NCBI GenBank assembly: GCA_902796465.1 | Contig: CADBPK010000286.1 | Span: 1-12,735, forward strand | From: an uncultured Erysipelotrichaceae bacterium | Lineage (GTDB): Bacteria; Bacillota_I; Bacilli_A; Erysipelotrichales; Erysipelotrichaceae | Direction: 5' to 3' | DNA: 12,735 nucleotides | Shown here: piece by piece, positions 1-9,691 of the stretch | Layout of the letters: each line of letters begins with the position of its first letter | How positions within the stretch are numbered: the stretch's first letter is position 1 | Made by a program: the position numbers and the translations under genes | The notes under the pieces: generated by a model | Database searches by the model: none | What the model saw: the letters and a program-made list of their open reading frames with translations, nothing else | Told to the model about the DNA's origin: nothing

Positions 1-365
1 TATTCCGGTTCATCCTCCCAGCCGTCTGTCTCAAGGATATCTGTGATCTGTTCAACATATACGGAAAATTTGATCTGGTCTGTATCCGGCAGGGTCAGAT
101 CGTACTGTTCCAGGGAATACCGTTCCAGCACATCCATTTCATATTCCATGTCTGTTTTACGATCCATCAGATGGACCAGGATATCAAATAACGACGTACG
201 GGAAACATAAATGTTCGCAAACCTGTCCATCCTGGACATACTGACGAAGAAGAGCTCTCCTTCCTTCCGGTAAAGGCCTTCCGTAATATTGCTTCCCCCA
301 CAGGGACCGCAGGCCATCCCGCCTTCATCCTCTCCCTGTCTGAGCAAAATTCGTTCCGCATGCAT
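1..365 (-). CDS. Hypothetical protein, runs to the left edge
   Basis: An open frame starts at the ATG at 365 and stays open to the left edge for 121 codons. It begins MHAERILLRQGEDEGG. The start is chosen because AGGAAAGGAAG lies 9 bases upstream; a second ATG at 361 opens a different, less convincing frame. The final two visible bases read TA, so the gene may end exactly at the edge with a stop codon or continue. The protein is soluble and acidic, with no signal peptide or membrane segment. Its one notable motif is ACGPCGG around residues 18-24, a CxxC pair flanked by glycines that could bind a metal or undergo redox change. I do not recognise the family. It lies downstream of the nucleotidase terminator, so it is probably transcribed separately, although no clear promoter is visible in 366-430. 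Confidence 0.65.
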   Translation of the reverse strand, partial: MHAERILLRQGEDEGGMACGPCGGSNITEGLYRKEGELFFVSMSRMDRFANIYVSRTSLFDILVHLMDRKTDMEYEMDVLERYSLEQYDLTLPDTDQIKFSVYVEQITDILETDGWEDEPE

Positions 366-430
366 AGTTCTGTTCTTCCTTTCCTGTTTTTATTATTCTG
401 GTACAGATCACGCACAAAAAAACCGCCATC

Positions 431-463
431 AAAAAAGGACAGAATGTTTCTGCATATCTGTCC
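431..463 (-). terminator. Rho-independent terminator after the 5'-nucleotidase gene
   Basis: The 7-bp arms GGACAGA (437-443) and TCTGTCC (457-463) pair around a 13-base loop, which may pair three more bases inside (ATG with CAT). On the minus strand the stem is followed by six T residues (431-436). It lies about 20 bases after the nucleotidase stop codon. Confidence 0.75.
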
Positions 464-484
464 AATCTTTATTTCTATATCTGA

Positions 485-2146
485 TTATTTAACCGTGATC
501 CTTCCTTCCGGTCCCCGGTAGGAATCAGGGATCGTACCGAGATACTCAAAGTATTCCATTAACATCGTTACATCCGGCGTCCCGTTCCGGATGATCAGTT
601 CACAGTCTTTGAATACACTGTTTCCGTCACCGGAATTCTGCAGGATATATTCAGTGGATGCGAGCGTATAAGTTTTTTCCGGATCCAGCGGTACATATTC
701 ACCGTCCTGCAGGATGTAAACATCTTTTACTCTCCGTTCTCCTTCCACGCCTGCGAACATGCCGTCTTCATCCAGTTTTACGGAAGATTCCACCGAAGTA
801 TCGATCGTATATTTCAGACCGGATACCTGCAGGAACGCGCCGTATTCACCGACTGCGTTTTCATCGAATACCGGGATCCCCTCCGTTCTCTGCGCACCGA
901 ATTCCAGTGCATCCATGATCTGCTGTCCCGTGCAGTAACAGGAAGAAACATAATTCCCGAACGGCATGACATCCAGAAGATTTCCGTATGTGACATCTCC
1001 GGCGCTGACCGTTGCGCGTACGCCGCCGGCATTGACCACGGCTGCGTCTGTCCCGGCTGAATGACGGATCGCGTCAGCTACGAAATTCCCTGCATTCGTC
1101 TCACGGCTGCGCACCAGACGGATCCCCTGTTCATCTGTGATCGTCAGATCAAAATCAAGCGTTCCTGCCTTTTGTGACAGAATCTTCTCAAGACTCGCGT
1201 CAGCTTCTTCGATCTTTTTCACGATCTCTTCATCTTCCCTGTTATATTCCGAAATCAGCACGGTATCGACCGTATGGTCCTTACTGATGATCAGTTCACC
1301 GAGATTCTGCATTTTGGTGCCGACGGAAGACAGAAGCACATCCTCCCCGTCCACGTTCGGATAACGGTCTCCGATAATGACGGAATGGGAATGTCCATCC
1401 AGGACAACATCGATGCCCCTTGTGTGATGGATCAGGGAGATGGAATCATTCGGCGCTGTTTCAGATATGGAACCGAGATGGGCAAGAAGGATGACATAAT
1501 CCGCTCCTTCACCGCGTGCCGCGTCCACGGAAGCCTGTACTTTTTCCGCCAGTTTCATCCCGTCGCTGCTGTCCGCGAAATCATATACAAACCTGTCTCC
1601 TTCTTTAAAGAATGCCGGCGTTGAGGAAAGCGGTGTTTCCGGGGTCATAACACCCACAAACGCCACTTTGACACCGCTCAGTTCCTTTATGATATACGGT
1701 TTAACATCCGCAAAGACGTTCTCACCGCTGCCGGTATATTCCGCGTTGCATGCCGTAAATTCAAACGAAGCCTTTTTCATCAGCTCGCCGAAGCGCGGTA
1801 TTCCGTAATCAAATTCATGATTCCCGATAGTCACGATATCATATTCCATCGCATTCATCAGGTCGATGATGATCCCGCCTTTGGAAAGCGTGCCGTAGGT
1901 ACCGCCCTGCAGATAATCACCGAGATCCACAAGGACAACATTTTCATGTTCTGCTTTTGTGTCATTGATCAGAGCCTTTCCTTTGGCAAAACCAAGATTC
2001 TCATTCACCCCGCAGTGGACATCACTTGTGAAAAAGACATAGATGTCATCATTCTGTTCCTTTCGGGAGGCAACTCTCTGATCCTGTGCACAGGCAGTAC
2101 CCAGCATCATCATAAAGACCATCATTATTCTCAGCAGTTTTTTCAT
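485..2146 (-). CDS. Secreted 5'-nucleotidase / 2',3'-cyclic phosphodiesterase family (UshA-like)
   Basis: This is a 553-residue two-domain metallophosphoesterase expected to hydrolyse nucleotides outside the membrane and supply nucleosides and phosphate. An N-terminal signal peptide (residues 1-20) ends in ACA|Q, which fits signal peptidase I. The nearby Cys19 makes a lipoprotein conceivable, but LGTAC is a poor lipobox. Metal-site motifs are in order: SDVH (D42, H44), GDYLQGG (D77), GNHEFDYG (N109, H110), AHLGS (H223) and GHSHS (H252, H254). The C-terminal substrate domain shows ETNAGNF (349-355), NAGGVR (372-377), MPFGN (394-398) and QVSGLKY (440-446). No LPXTG anchor or S-layer repeat is seen, so the protein is probably released or held by the signal region. 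The start is supported by AGAGGT upstream. The exact substrate cannot be read from the sequence. Single-gene unit with its own terminator. Confidence 0.9.
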   Translation of the reverse strand: MKKLLRIMMVFMMMLGTACAQDQRVASRKEQNDDIYVFFTSDVHCGVNENLGFAKGKALINDTKAEHENVVLVDLGDYLQGGTYGTLSKGGIIIDLMNAMEYDIVTIGNHEFDYGIPRFGELMKKASFEFTACNAEYTGSGENVFADVKPYIIKELSGVKVAFVGVMTPETPLSSTPAFFKEGDRFVYDFADSSDGMKLAEKVQASVDAARGEGADYVILLAHLGSISETAPNDSISLIHHTRGIDVVLDGHSHSVIIGDRYPNVDGEDVLLSSVGTKMQNLGELIISKDHTVDTVLISEYNREDEEIVKKIEEADASLEKILSQKAGTLDFDLTITDEQGIRLVRSRETNAGNFVADAIRHSAGTDAAVVNAGGVRATVSAGDVTYGNLLDVMPFGNYVSSCYCTGQQIMDALEFGAQRTEGIPVFDENAVGEYGAFLQVSGLKYTIDTSVESSVKLDEDGMFAGVEGERRVKDVYILQDGEYVPLDPEKTYTLASTEYILQNSGDGNSVFKDCELIIRNGTPDVTMLMEYFEYLGTIPDSYRGPEGRITVK

Positions 2147-2209
2147 ATGCTTACCTCTTTCTGCTCAAATCGGCAAATATCCTTTTCATTGTAAAGCAGA
2201 CATCCTTTC

Positions 2210-2230
2210 CCGGGAAATATACTGTCCCGG
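2210..2230. repeat. Short inverted repeat upstream of the nucleotidase gene
   Basis: CCGGGA (2210-2215) and TCCCGG (2225-2230) are perfect 6-bp arms around a 9-base spacer, about 65 bases upstream of the nucleotidase start. There is no T-run after it on the minus strand, so it is not a terminator by itself. It could be an operator or a leader hairpin. No convincing promoter was found in the remaining 2147-2209 stretch. Confidence 0.3.
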
Positions 2231-2231
2231 A

Positions 2232-2264
2232 TAAAAAACAGCGCAGTGCACTGACTGCGTTGTT
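2232..2264 (-). terminator. Terminator overlapping the stop of the flavin-reductase-like gene
   Basis: On the minus strand AACAaCGCAGT pairs with ACTGCGcTGTT around the loop CAGTGC (arms 2237-2247 and 2254-2264), followed by a T-run. The stem begins inside the stop codon of the upstream gene (2263-2265). Confidence 0.75.
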
Positions 2265-3192
2265 ATTTTCTGTTCTTCTTTTCCTTTGAACGCTTATCGT
2301 TGATGATCTGCATTTCTTTTTCCGTGATCAGCGTCACATTGTTCTCTTTTGCCCATTCCACGCAGCCTTTCAGCACGAGCGGCAGGAATACACGCGGTAC
2401 GCCGAGAACGGTTTTGAGTGCATCATCCGTAAATTTCACAACATCATCTGCCCGGTCTGCCGCATAGCGCACGGAATCCAGGGAAGCTTCCCTTACCTGC
2501 AGGAGTTCCGCCCGCATCCTCTTCTTCCGGTGATACCAGAAGTTCTTGGAATCCCGGTACCCGTAATCGACCGGCAGCGGCGGAAAGTCTTTTGCCCTGA
2601 CGCCGTTGATGATGGCATCGCTGTACTTTTTCTTCATCAGGATCTTATCGACCTTCAGGATAAAATGGGCACCGAACTTGCTGGTGATGCCGTTGAAGTC
2701 ATGGTACGGGCCTTCATACCCGTTCAGCTGTCCCGGCAGGTCTTTGTCGGCGCCGTCCAGTTCCCTGACCCATGTGCATTCGATGACCTGTATGGCATCC
2801 GTCAGTACTTCCGGACGCTTTTCACCCGTTTCCTCTTCGATCATGCTCTTTTCCCGGCGGAATCTGCACTTCGGCATCTTGTCCTCCGGTCTGTCGCCCG
2901 GCCATGACAGTTTGACGGCTTCCTTGAAGTTTTTCGGATTGTCATCGATAAAGTTCAACGCGCATTTCCCGTTCCTTAAAATGTTCTGCGCTGTATTGGA
3001 CGAATTCCGGCATGACAGCAGCATGGCATAGTAATCCTTGCCTGCCACATAATACGGCTGTACCAGGGAATACGGTCCGAGATTTGTCTTCCCGTCTTCG
3101 CACAATGTGGAAATGATCACTGTCGGCATCGGGAAAAACAGACTGGTCTGATAGAAATTGTCTACGATCCTGAGATTTTCAAAACTGCTCAT
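2263..3192 (-). CDS. Flavin reductase-like FMN-binding protein with extra C-terminal domain
   Basis: The 309-residue protein starts with a flavin-reductase-like split barrel (about 10-190). The family pattern is visible in PTVIIST (23-29), NLGPYSLVQPYYV (37-49), SSNTAQNIL (64-72) and CALNFID (77-83). Such proteins bind FMN and act as flavin oxidoreductases or carriers; the partner is unknown. A basic linker (about 220-235) leads to a helical C-terminal segment (about 245-303) with DDALKTVLGVPRVF and CVEWAKENNVTLITEKEM. That segment resembles the PCP_red-type domain known from the C-terminus of light-independent protochlorophyllide reductase subunit B. The domain match is from memory. No signal peptide or membrane segment is seen, so it is cytoplasmic. 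The start is supported by AAGGGGG just upstream. It is a monocistronic unit between two terminators. No redox partner is encoded in the window. Confidence 0.8.
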   Translation of the reverse strand: MSSFENLRIVDNFYQTSLFFPMPTVIISTLCEDGKTNLGPYSLVQPYYVAGKDYYAMLLSCRNSSNTAQNILRNGKCALNFIDDNPKNFKEAVKLSWPGDRPEDKMPKCRFRREKSMIEEETGEKRPEVLTDAIQVIECTWVRELDGADKDLPGQLNGYEGPYHDFNGITSKFGAHFILKVDKILMKKKYSDAIINGVRAKDFPPLPVDYGYRDSKNFWYHRKKRMRAELLQVREASLDSVRYAADRADDVVKFTDDALKTVLGVPRVFLPLVLKGCVEWAKENNVTLITEKEMQIINDKRSKEKKNRK

Positions 3193-3223
3193 AAAACCCC
3201 CTTATACATGGTATCATCTCTGC

Positions 3224-3239
3224 ATTATGCATGCATAAT
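3224..3239. promoter_or_regulatory. 16-bp perfect palindrome, candidate operator over a -10 element
   Basis: ATTATGCATGCATAAT is identical to its own reverse complement. On the minus strand it contains CATAAT (3229-3224), five of six matches to a -10 box. That would place transcription start near 3217 and give a leader of about 25 bases carrying the ribosome site of the flavin-reductase-like gene. No good -35 hexamer is visible, which fits a promoter that needs an activator or a repressor site over the -10. Confidence 0.4.
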
Positions 3240-3244
3240 CCATT

Positions 3245-3270
3245 GAAAAAAGATGGTCACCCATCTTTTT
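3245..3270 (-). terminator. Terminator of the pth-mfd-rqcP-divIC operon
   Basis: AAAAAGATGG (3247-3256) pairs perfectly with CCATCTTTTT (3261-3270) around the loop TCAC. On the minus strand the GC part is followed by six T residues. The A/T-symmetric stem could work in both directions. The last two stem bases are part of the divIC stop codon. Confidence 0.85.
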
Positions 3271-3592
3271 ACTTATCCGTTTTTTCCGGAAGGTAGAAAA
3301 TCTGTTCACCGTCCTTCGACAGCATGAAGTTGCCTCTGGCATAGCTTTCCACATAGTCCGGATCCTGCAGCTTCGCTTTCTGATCTGTCAGATATGTGTT
3401 TTCATCTTCCACGATCTGCAGTTTTTCCCTGACTTCCGCCAGGTTCTTCCTCAGACGCAGGGTCGTCATGACTTCCCTGCCGAATGAGAACAGGAAGAAC
3501 AGGGAGATGCCGATCATGACAATGCATAAAAGCTTGACCACCGGTGTCAGTTTTCTTTTTTTCTTCTTTTTAACTGTCTTGATCTCTGTCAT
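3269..3592 (-). CDS. divIC: Septum formation initiator DivIC/FtsB family
   Basis: A small bitopic membrane protein (107 residues) of the FtsB/DivIC type, expected to join the FtsL-DivIB(FtsQ) complex that activates septal peptidoglycan synthesis. A short, very basic cytoplasmic tail (KKKKKRK, residues 8-14) precedes one membrane helix (about 17-37). An extracellular coiled coil follows (about 44-72), then the family signature DPDYVESYAR and GEQIFYLP. The start at 3592 is preferred because AAGGAAG lies five bases upstream. An in-frame ATG at 3613 would add seven residues but has no ribosome site. The gene is 27 bases downstream of rqcP and last in the operon, the same relative order as yabO...divIC in B. 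subtilis. The positive-inside rule puts the coiled coil outside the cell. Confidence 0.9.
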   Translation of the reverse strand: MTEIKTVKKKKKRKLTPVVKLLCIVMIGISLFFLFSFGREVMTTLRLRKNLAEVREKLQIVEDENTYLTDQKAKLQDPDYVESYARGNFMLSKDGEQIFYLPEKTDK

Positions 3593-3619
3593 GGTAACTT
3601 CCTTCGTAAACACATTCTA

Positions 3620-3881
3620 TTACAATTCTTCTTTTTGTTCTACTCTGTATTCGTTCACGATCTCATAAAGATCGCCGGCTTCCGCCTTCCTGCGGATCTC
3701 CTTTACATCCAGCACCCGGACATCGATATGGCGGCTGCCATAGGTAATGCCGATAATATCGCCGGTTTTGACTTCATGCGAAGGCTTTACGATCTTCCCG
3801 TTGATCTCGATCCTCTCATTCAGCGCCAGTTCCTTGGACACCGTTCTTCTTTTCAGGATCCTGGATACTTTCAGAAACTTG

Positions 3882-3892
<11 letters not shown>
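3620..3892 (-). CDS. rqcP: S4-domain ribosome quality-control factor RqcP (YabO)
   Basis: A 90-residue S4 RNA-binding protein. The first two-thirds is the S4 fold, starting MRVDKFLKVSRILKRRT, with the loop ERIEINGKIVKPSHEVKTGD. The last part is a short charged tail. Length and start match YabO/RqcP, which binds obstructed 50S subunits and helps RqcH add C-terminal alanine tails to stalled chains. The start codon is GTG at 3892 and overlaps the end of mfd by 11 bases; GAAAGG in the mfd end provides the ribosome site. The overlap suggests translational coupling with mfd. HslR (Hsp15) is the Gram-negative counterpart and the only real alternative, but the divIC neighbour supports RqcP. rqcH itself is not in the window. 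Confidence 0.9.
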
Positions 3893-7286
<3,394 letters not shown>

Positions 7287-7303
7287 TCCGGAATCTCTTC
7301 CTG

Positions 7304-7900
7304 TTATAAGGCTTCCTCCTTTTCCGGTCTTATTCTGATGTTGTATCTGGACATGACGTTTTCCATCGGTTCATCGATCCATGCATACGCAGCCAGGGCG
7401 GCATCTTCCACCGCTGTGTCAAACAGTTCCTTCTCTGCTTTCGGAATGGGTGACAGCACCCAGTCCGGCACTGCTTTATGATTGCCGGGCTCGCTGTGGC
7501 CTACCCCGATGCGGATGCGGGCAATATTCTTCGTGGCAAGATGGTCAATAATTGACTGCATGCCCTTCTGACCGCCGCTGGAACCGTTCTTCCGTATGCG
7601 TACGTTGCCGGTGGGAAGATCCATGTCATCATGGATGACCAGGATGTCTTCCGGTTCGATATGGTAGTAGTTCACTGCCTGTACGACAGCTTTTCCGGAT
7701 TCGTTCATGTATGTGAGCGGCTTCATCAGGAGCACATTCTCACTGCCGATGCGTACTTTGCGTATCTCGGCATTCCACTTTACGGAAGGAATGCCTGCGC
7801 CGCACTTCTCTGCCAGCCTGTCCAGAACCATAAATCCGGCATTATGCCTTGTCTTTGCATATTCTTTTCCCGGATTGCCGAGTCCTGCGATCAGTTTCAT
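7304..7900 (-). CDS. pth: Peptidyl-tRNA hydrolase
   Basis: A 198-residue cytoplasmic esterase that frees tRNA from prematurely released peptidyl-tRNA. The family motifs are present: GLGNPGKEY (6-14, including Asn9), TRHNAG with catalytic His19, PLTYMNESG (61-69, including Asn66), and IHDDMDLP with Asp91. The loop expected to read GGHNG reads GGQKG (109-113), so the residue equivalent to E. coli Asn114 is Lys112. The start ATG overlaps the stop of the upstream gene as ATGA (7897-7900), and GGAAGAAGAGG precedes it, so the two are probably translationally coupled. mfd follows after 17 bases. Pth next to Mfd is the same pairing as spoVC-fin-mfd in B. subtilis, here without fin. The catalytic His and Asp are kept, so activity is expected. 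Confidence 0.95.
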   Translation of the reverse strand: MKLIAGLGNPGKEYAKTRHNAGFMVLDRLAEKCGAGIPSVKWNAEIRKVRIGSENVLLMKPLTYMNESGKAVVQAVNYYHIEPEDILVIHDDMDLPTGNVRIRKNGSSGGQKGMQSIIDHLATKNIARIRIGVGHSEPGNHKAVPDWVLSPIPKAEKELFDTAVEDAALAAYAWIDEPMENVMSRYNIRIRPEKEEAL

Positions 7901-8772
7901 TCCTCTTCTTCCTTTTTCTCGATCGGCGGCGCCGGACGGAAATCATCCAGGGAAGGTCTTTCCTCTTTTTCTTCTTCCTCCGCAGGCGCTTCCGCTGCCT
8001 TGTACTCATCCAGGGACGGTTTTTCTTCTTCTGTTTCCGTGCTTTCCAGCTTTACACCGATGCTGTTCAGCCATCTTGCGCCGACACCGGACTTGGCAAA
8101 CTCTTCGACTGAGCCTTTGAGTTCATCCAGTTTTTCCGTATCGTTTTCTTCTTCCGCCAGCTTGTACAGGTTGGCGCTGATGATCATCTTATACAGACGG
8201 ATCAGGGATTTGGAATATACATAGCCGGCATAGTCCCCTTCCAGTACCTTGTTGAAGAATTCCCTGCCTCTGTCGTTCTTGTTGTCATAGAAGTCATCAC
8301 AGGCTTCAGCGAGGGCAACGACCAGCTGGTTCGACAGTTTATCCGTATACGGTGCCAGTTTTTCCCTGACCAGGGCGCGTGTTTCTTCCATACCCTTGTA
8401 GTGCAGCATATTCGGCATTGCCAGATACAGGTAGAAGAAGGAATCCTCATTCACTTCAACGGACGGATTTCCGGCTTTGTCCGGCTGGATCATGTCATCG
8501 ATATTCACATCCTGCAGACCTTCCGCAAAGGAATCCATGCGGTCATGCAGGATACATCCCCACAGACGCAATACCTTTGCCTTGGCAACATACTGCGGTT
8601 CCTGTTCTTTTTCGATATAGGCGTCCAGCTGTTCGAAATAGGTATCAGGGTCTTCAGCGTGAACGATAATGTTGATCAGTTCCCTGTTCTTTTTGGTTTT
8701 TTTGCTTAATGTGTATGATCTGTAAACCATGTAAATCAGCAGTACATACAGCAATATATTAAGAATTCCCAT
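7897..8772 (-). CDS. Membrane-anchored protein of unknown function with acidic repeated tail
   Basis: I do not recognise this 291-residue protein. A single hydrophobic helix at residues 2-17 is followed by the basic stretch KKTKKNR, so the rest should be cytoplasmic. Residues about 35-230 are helical and charged, with aromatic and Leu spacing that recalls TPR-like helical repeats. The tail (240-291) is strongly acidic and contains two similar units, EEKPSLDEYKAAE (249-261) and KEERPSLDDFRPAP (269-282). It is the first gene of the pth-mfd-rqcP-divIC operon and its stop overlaps the pth start. AAGGAGG lies only four bases before the ATG, a tight spacing. Its place suggests a link to translation rescue, repair or division, but this is only context. 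A membrane tether for a cytoplasmic partner is one possibility. Confidence 0.8.
   Translation of the reverse strand: MGILNILLYVLLIYMVYRSYTLSKKTKKNRELINIIVHAEDPDTYFEQLDAYIEKEQEPQYVAKAKVLRLWGCILHDRMDSFAEGLQDVNIDDMIQPDKAGNPSVEVNEDSFFYLYLAMPNMLHYKGMEETRALVREKLAPYTDKLSNQLVVALAEACDDFYDNKNDRGREFFNKVLEGDYAGYVYSKSLIRLYKMIISANLYKLAEEENDTEKLDELKGSVEEFAKSGVGARWLNSIGVKLESTETEEEKPSLDEYKAAEAPAEEEEKEERPSLDDFRPAPPIEKKEEEE
7927..8028 (-). repeat. Two-copy peptide repeat in the acidic tail (PSLD[ED][YF])
   Basis: Two units encoding E[KE]...[KR]PSLD followed by EY or DF occur at 7990-8028 and 7927-7968 within the tail of the unknown membrane protein. Each is flanked by runs of Glu. The DNA shares TCATCCAGGGA and CTTCTTC blocks (plus-strand reading), which fits a short duplication that has since diverged. 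Confidence 0.6.
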
Positions 8773-8801
8773 AAATCCTCCTTATTTTTTATAGTAATAA
8801 T

Positions 8802-8832
8802 AAGATACCACAGAACACGCACTCTTTTGCAA
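8802..8832 (-). promoter_or_regulatory. Candidate promoter of the pth-mfd operon
   Basis: Read on the minus strand, TTGCAA (8832-8827) is followed after 19 bases by TATCTT (8807-8802). A TGG immediately before it makes an extended -10 (TGnTATCTT). Spacing is longer than the ideal 17, but the extended -10 compensates. Transcription would start near 8795, leaving a short leader with AAGGAGG. The -35 sits in the inverted repeat CTCTT-TTGC-AAGAG (8822-8835) shared with the divergent gene. Confidence 0.5.
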
Positions 8833-8844
8833 GAGCGGTGCATA

Positions 8845-8850
8845 TATAAT
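8845..8850 (+). promoter_or_regulatory. Perfect -10 box (TATAAT) for the carboxypeptidase gene
   Basis: TATAAT lies on the plus strand 16 bases before the ATG at 8866. No recognisable -35 is at the proper distance (8822-8827 reads CTCTTT). Transcription would start near 8857, giving a leader of fewer than ten bases. Confidence 0.45.
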
Positions 8851-8865
8851 ACAATGATTTCGTTC

Positions 8866-9651
8866 ATGGAAAACAGAAAAAAACAGCTCACCCGCTATCA
8901 GCTCGTTACCTGGATCATCGGGATCCTGTCCCTTTTCCTGTGCCTTTCCCTGTATGTCCGTTTCAACAAGGACGCTATTTTGGAAAAGCTGTATCCCCCT
9001 GTTCCGGAACCGGTCAGCACACCGGATGCGGAAGAAAAAAAAGGACGCTGGACGAATGAACTGCCGGATGACCTGACATCCCGTTCCAGCATCCTGGTGT
9101 ATGTGAATGAAGCACATCCCCTTCCGGCTGATTACGCACCGGATGATCTGACCGAGATCAATATCCCGAGCACCGGCGCAGCAATCGTACTGCGGGAGGA
9201 AGCGGGTAAAAAAGCACAGGAAATGCTCAAGGCCGCAAAGGAAGACGATATCGATCTGTATCTGACAGCCGGGTACCGTTCCTATAAAAACCAGGAAGAG
9301 CTGTATGCCAGTTATGTCTCCCTTCTCGGGGAAGCACGTGCTTCTGCCCTGGTGGAAAAAGGAGGTTGTTCCGAGCACCAGACCGGTCTGTCCATTGATA
9401 TCACAAATGATTCCTCAGGCGCACAGCTGAATGAAGAATTCGCGGAGACGGACGCATACAAATGGATGTCCGAAAATGCCTATAAATACGGCTATATCCT
9501 GCGTTTCCCGAAAGGAAAGAAACATATAACCGGATTGTCTTTCCAGCCGTGGCATTACCGTTATGTCGGTACAAAAACAGCGAAAAAGATGCATAAAAAA
9601 GAAAAAAACATCACATTCGAAGAGTATTTTGGAATTTATGTCGAAGAATAA
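8866..9651 (+). CDS. Membrane-anchored VanY/LdcB-like carboxypeptidase (peptidase M15B)
   Basis: With the start at 8866 the protein has 261 residues: a basic N-terminus, one membrane anchor (about 14-31), an extracellular linker rich in Pro and acidic residues (about 40-85), and an M15 peptidase domain (about 95-240). Motifs are GYRSYKNQ (136-143), SEHQTGLSID (169-178) with zinc ligands His171 and Asp178, and QPWHYRYVG (227-235) with His230. The family trims D-alanine from peptidoglycan stem peptides (D,D- or L,D-carboxypeptidase). The residue before PWH is normally the catalytic Glu; here it is Gln227 (codon CAG at 9544-9546), so activity is uncertain. Possible starts are ATG 8854 and ATG 8866; a TATAAT ending at 8850 argues for 8866. 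Neither has a ribosome site. The gene diverges from the pth-mfd operon, and no terminator separates it from rpmH. Confidence 0.85.
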   Translation: MENRKKQLTRYQLVTWIIGILSLFLCLSLYVRFNKDAILEKLYPPVPEPVSTPDAEEKKGRWTNELPDDLTSRSSILVYVNEAHPLPADYAPDDLTEINIPSTGAAIVLREEAGKKAQEMLKAAKEDDIDLYLTAGYRSYKNQEELYASYVSLLGEARASALVEKGGCSEHQTGLSIDITNDSSGAQLNEEFAETDAYKWMSENAYKYGYILRFPKGKKHITGLSFQPWHYRYVGTKTAKKMHKKEKNITFEEYFGIYVEE

Positions 9652-9662
9652 CGCTGTTGGAA

Positions 9663-9691
9663 TTGACTTTTTATATTTAAGACTATATTAT
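9663..9691 (+). promoter_or_regulatory. Strong sigma-A-type promoter of rpmH
   Basis: TTGACT (9663-9668) and TATTAT (9686-9691) are separated by exactly 17 bases, each one mismatch from consensus, in AT-rich surroundings. Transcription would start near 9698, giving a leader of about 40 bases with GGAGGTGG as ribosome site. This is likely the main promoter for rpmH and, by readthrough, for rnpA-yidC-jag. Confidence 0.75.

Noticed and set aside
167..415. 82-codon frame on the minus strand at the left edge
   Set aside because: It overlaps the better frame starting at 365, which has a proper ribosome site and protein-like composition. The part after the ATG at 361 is low-complexity and Ser/Arg-rich.
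3593..3613. Upstream ATG for divIC adding seven residues
   Set aside because: No ribosome site precedes it, and the DNA of the extension contains the AAGGAAG site that serves the ATG at 3592.
8827..8865. TTG start at 8827 for the carboxypeptidase
   Set aside because: It lies upstream of the TATAAT at 8845-8850, so it would not be in the transcript, and it has no ribosome site.
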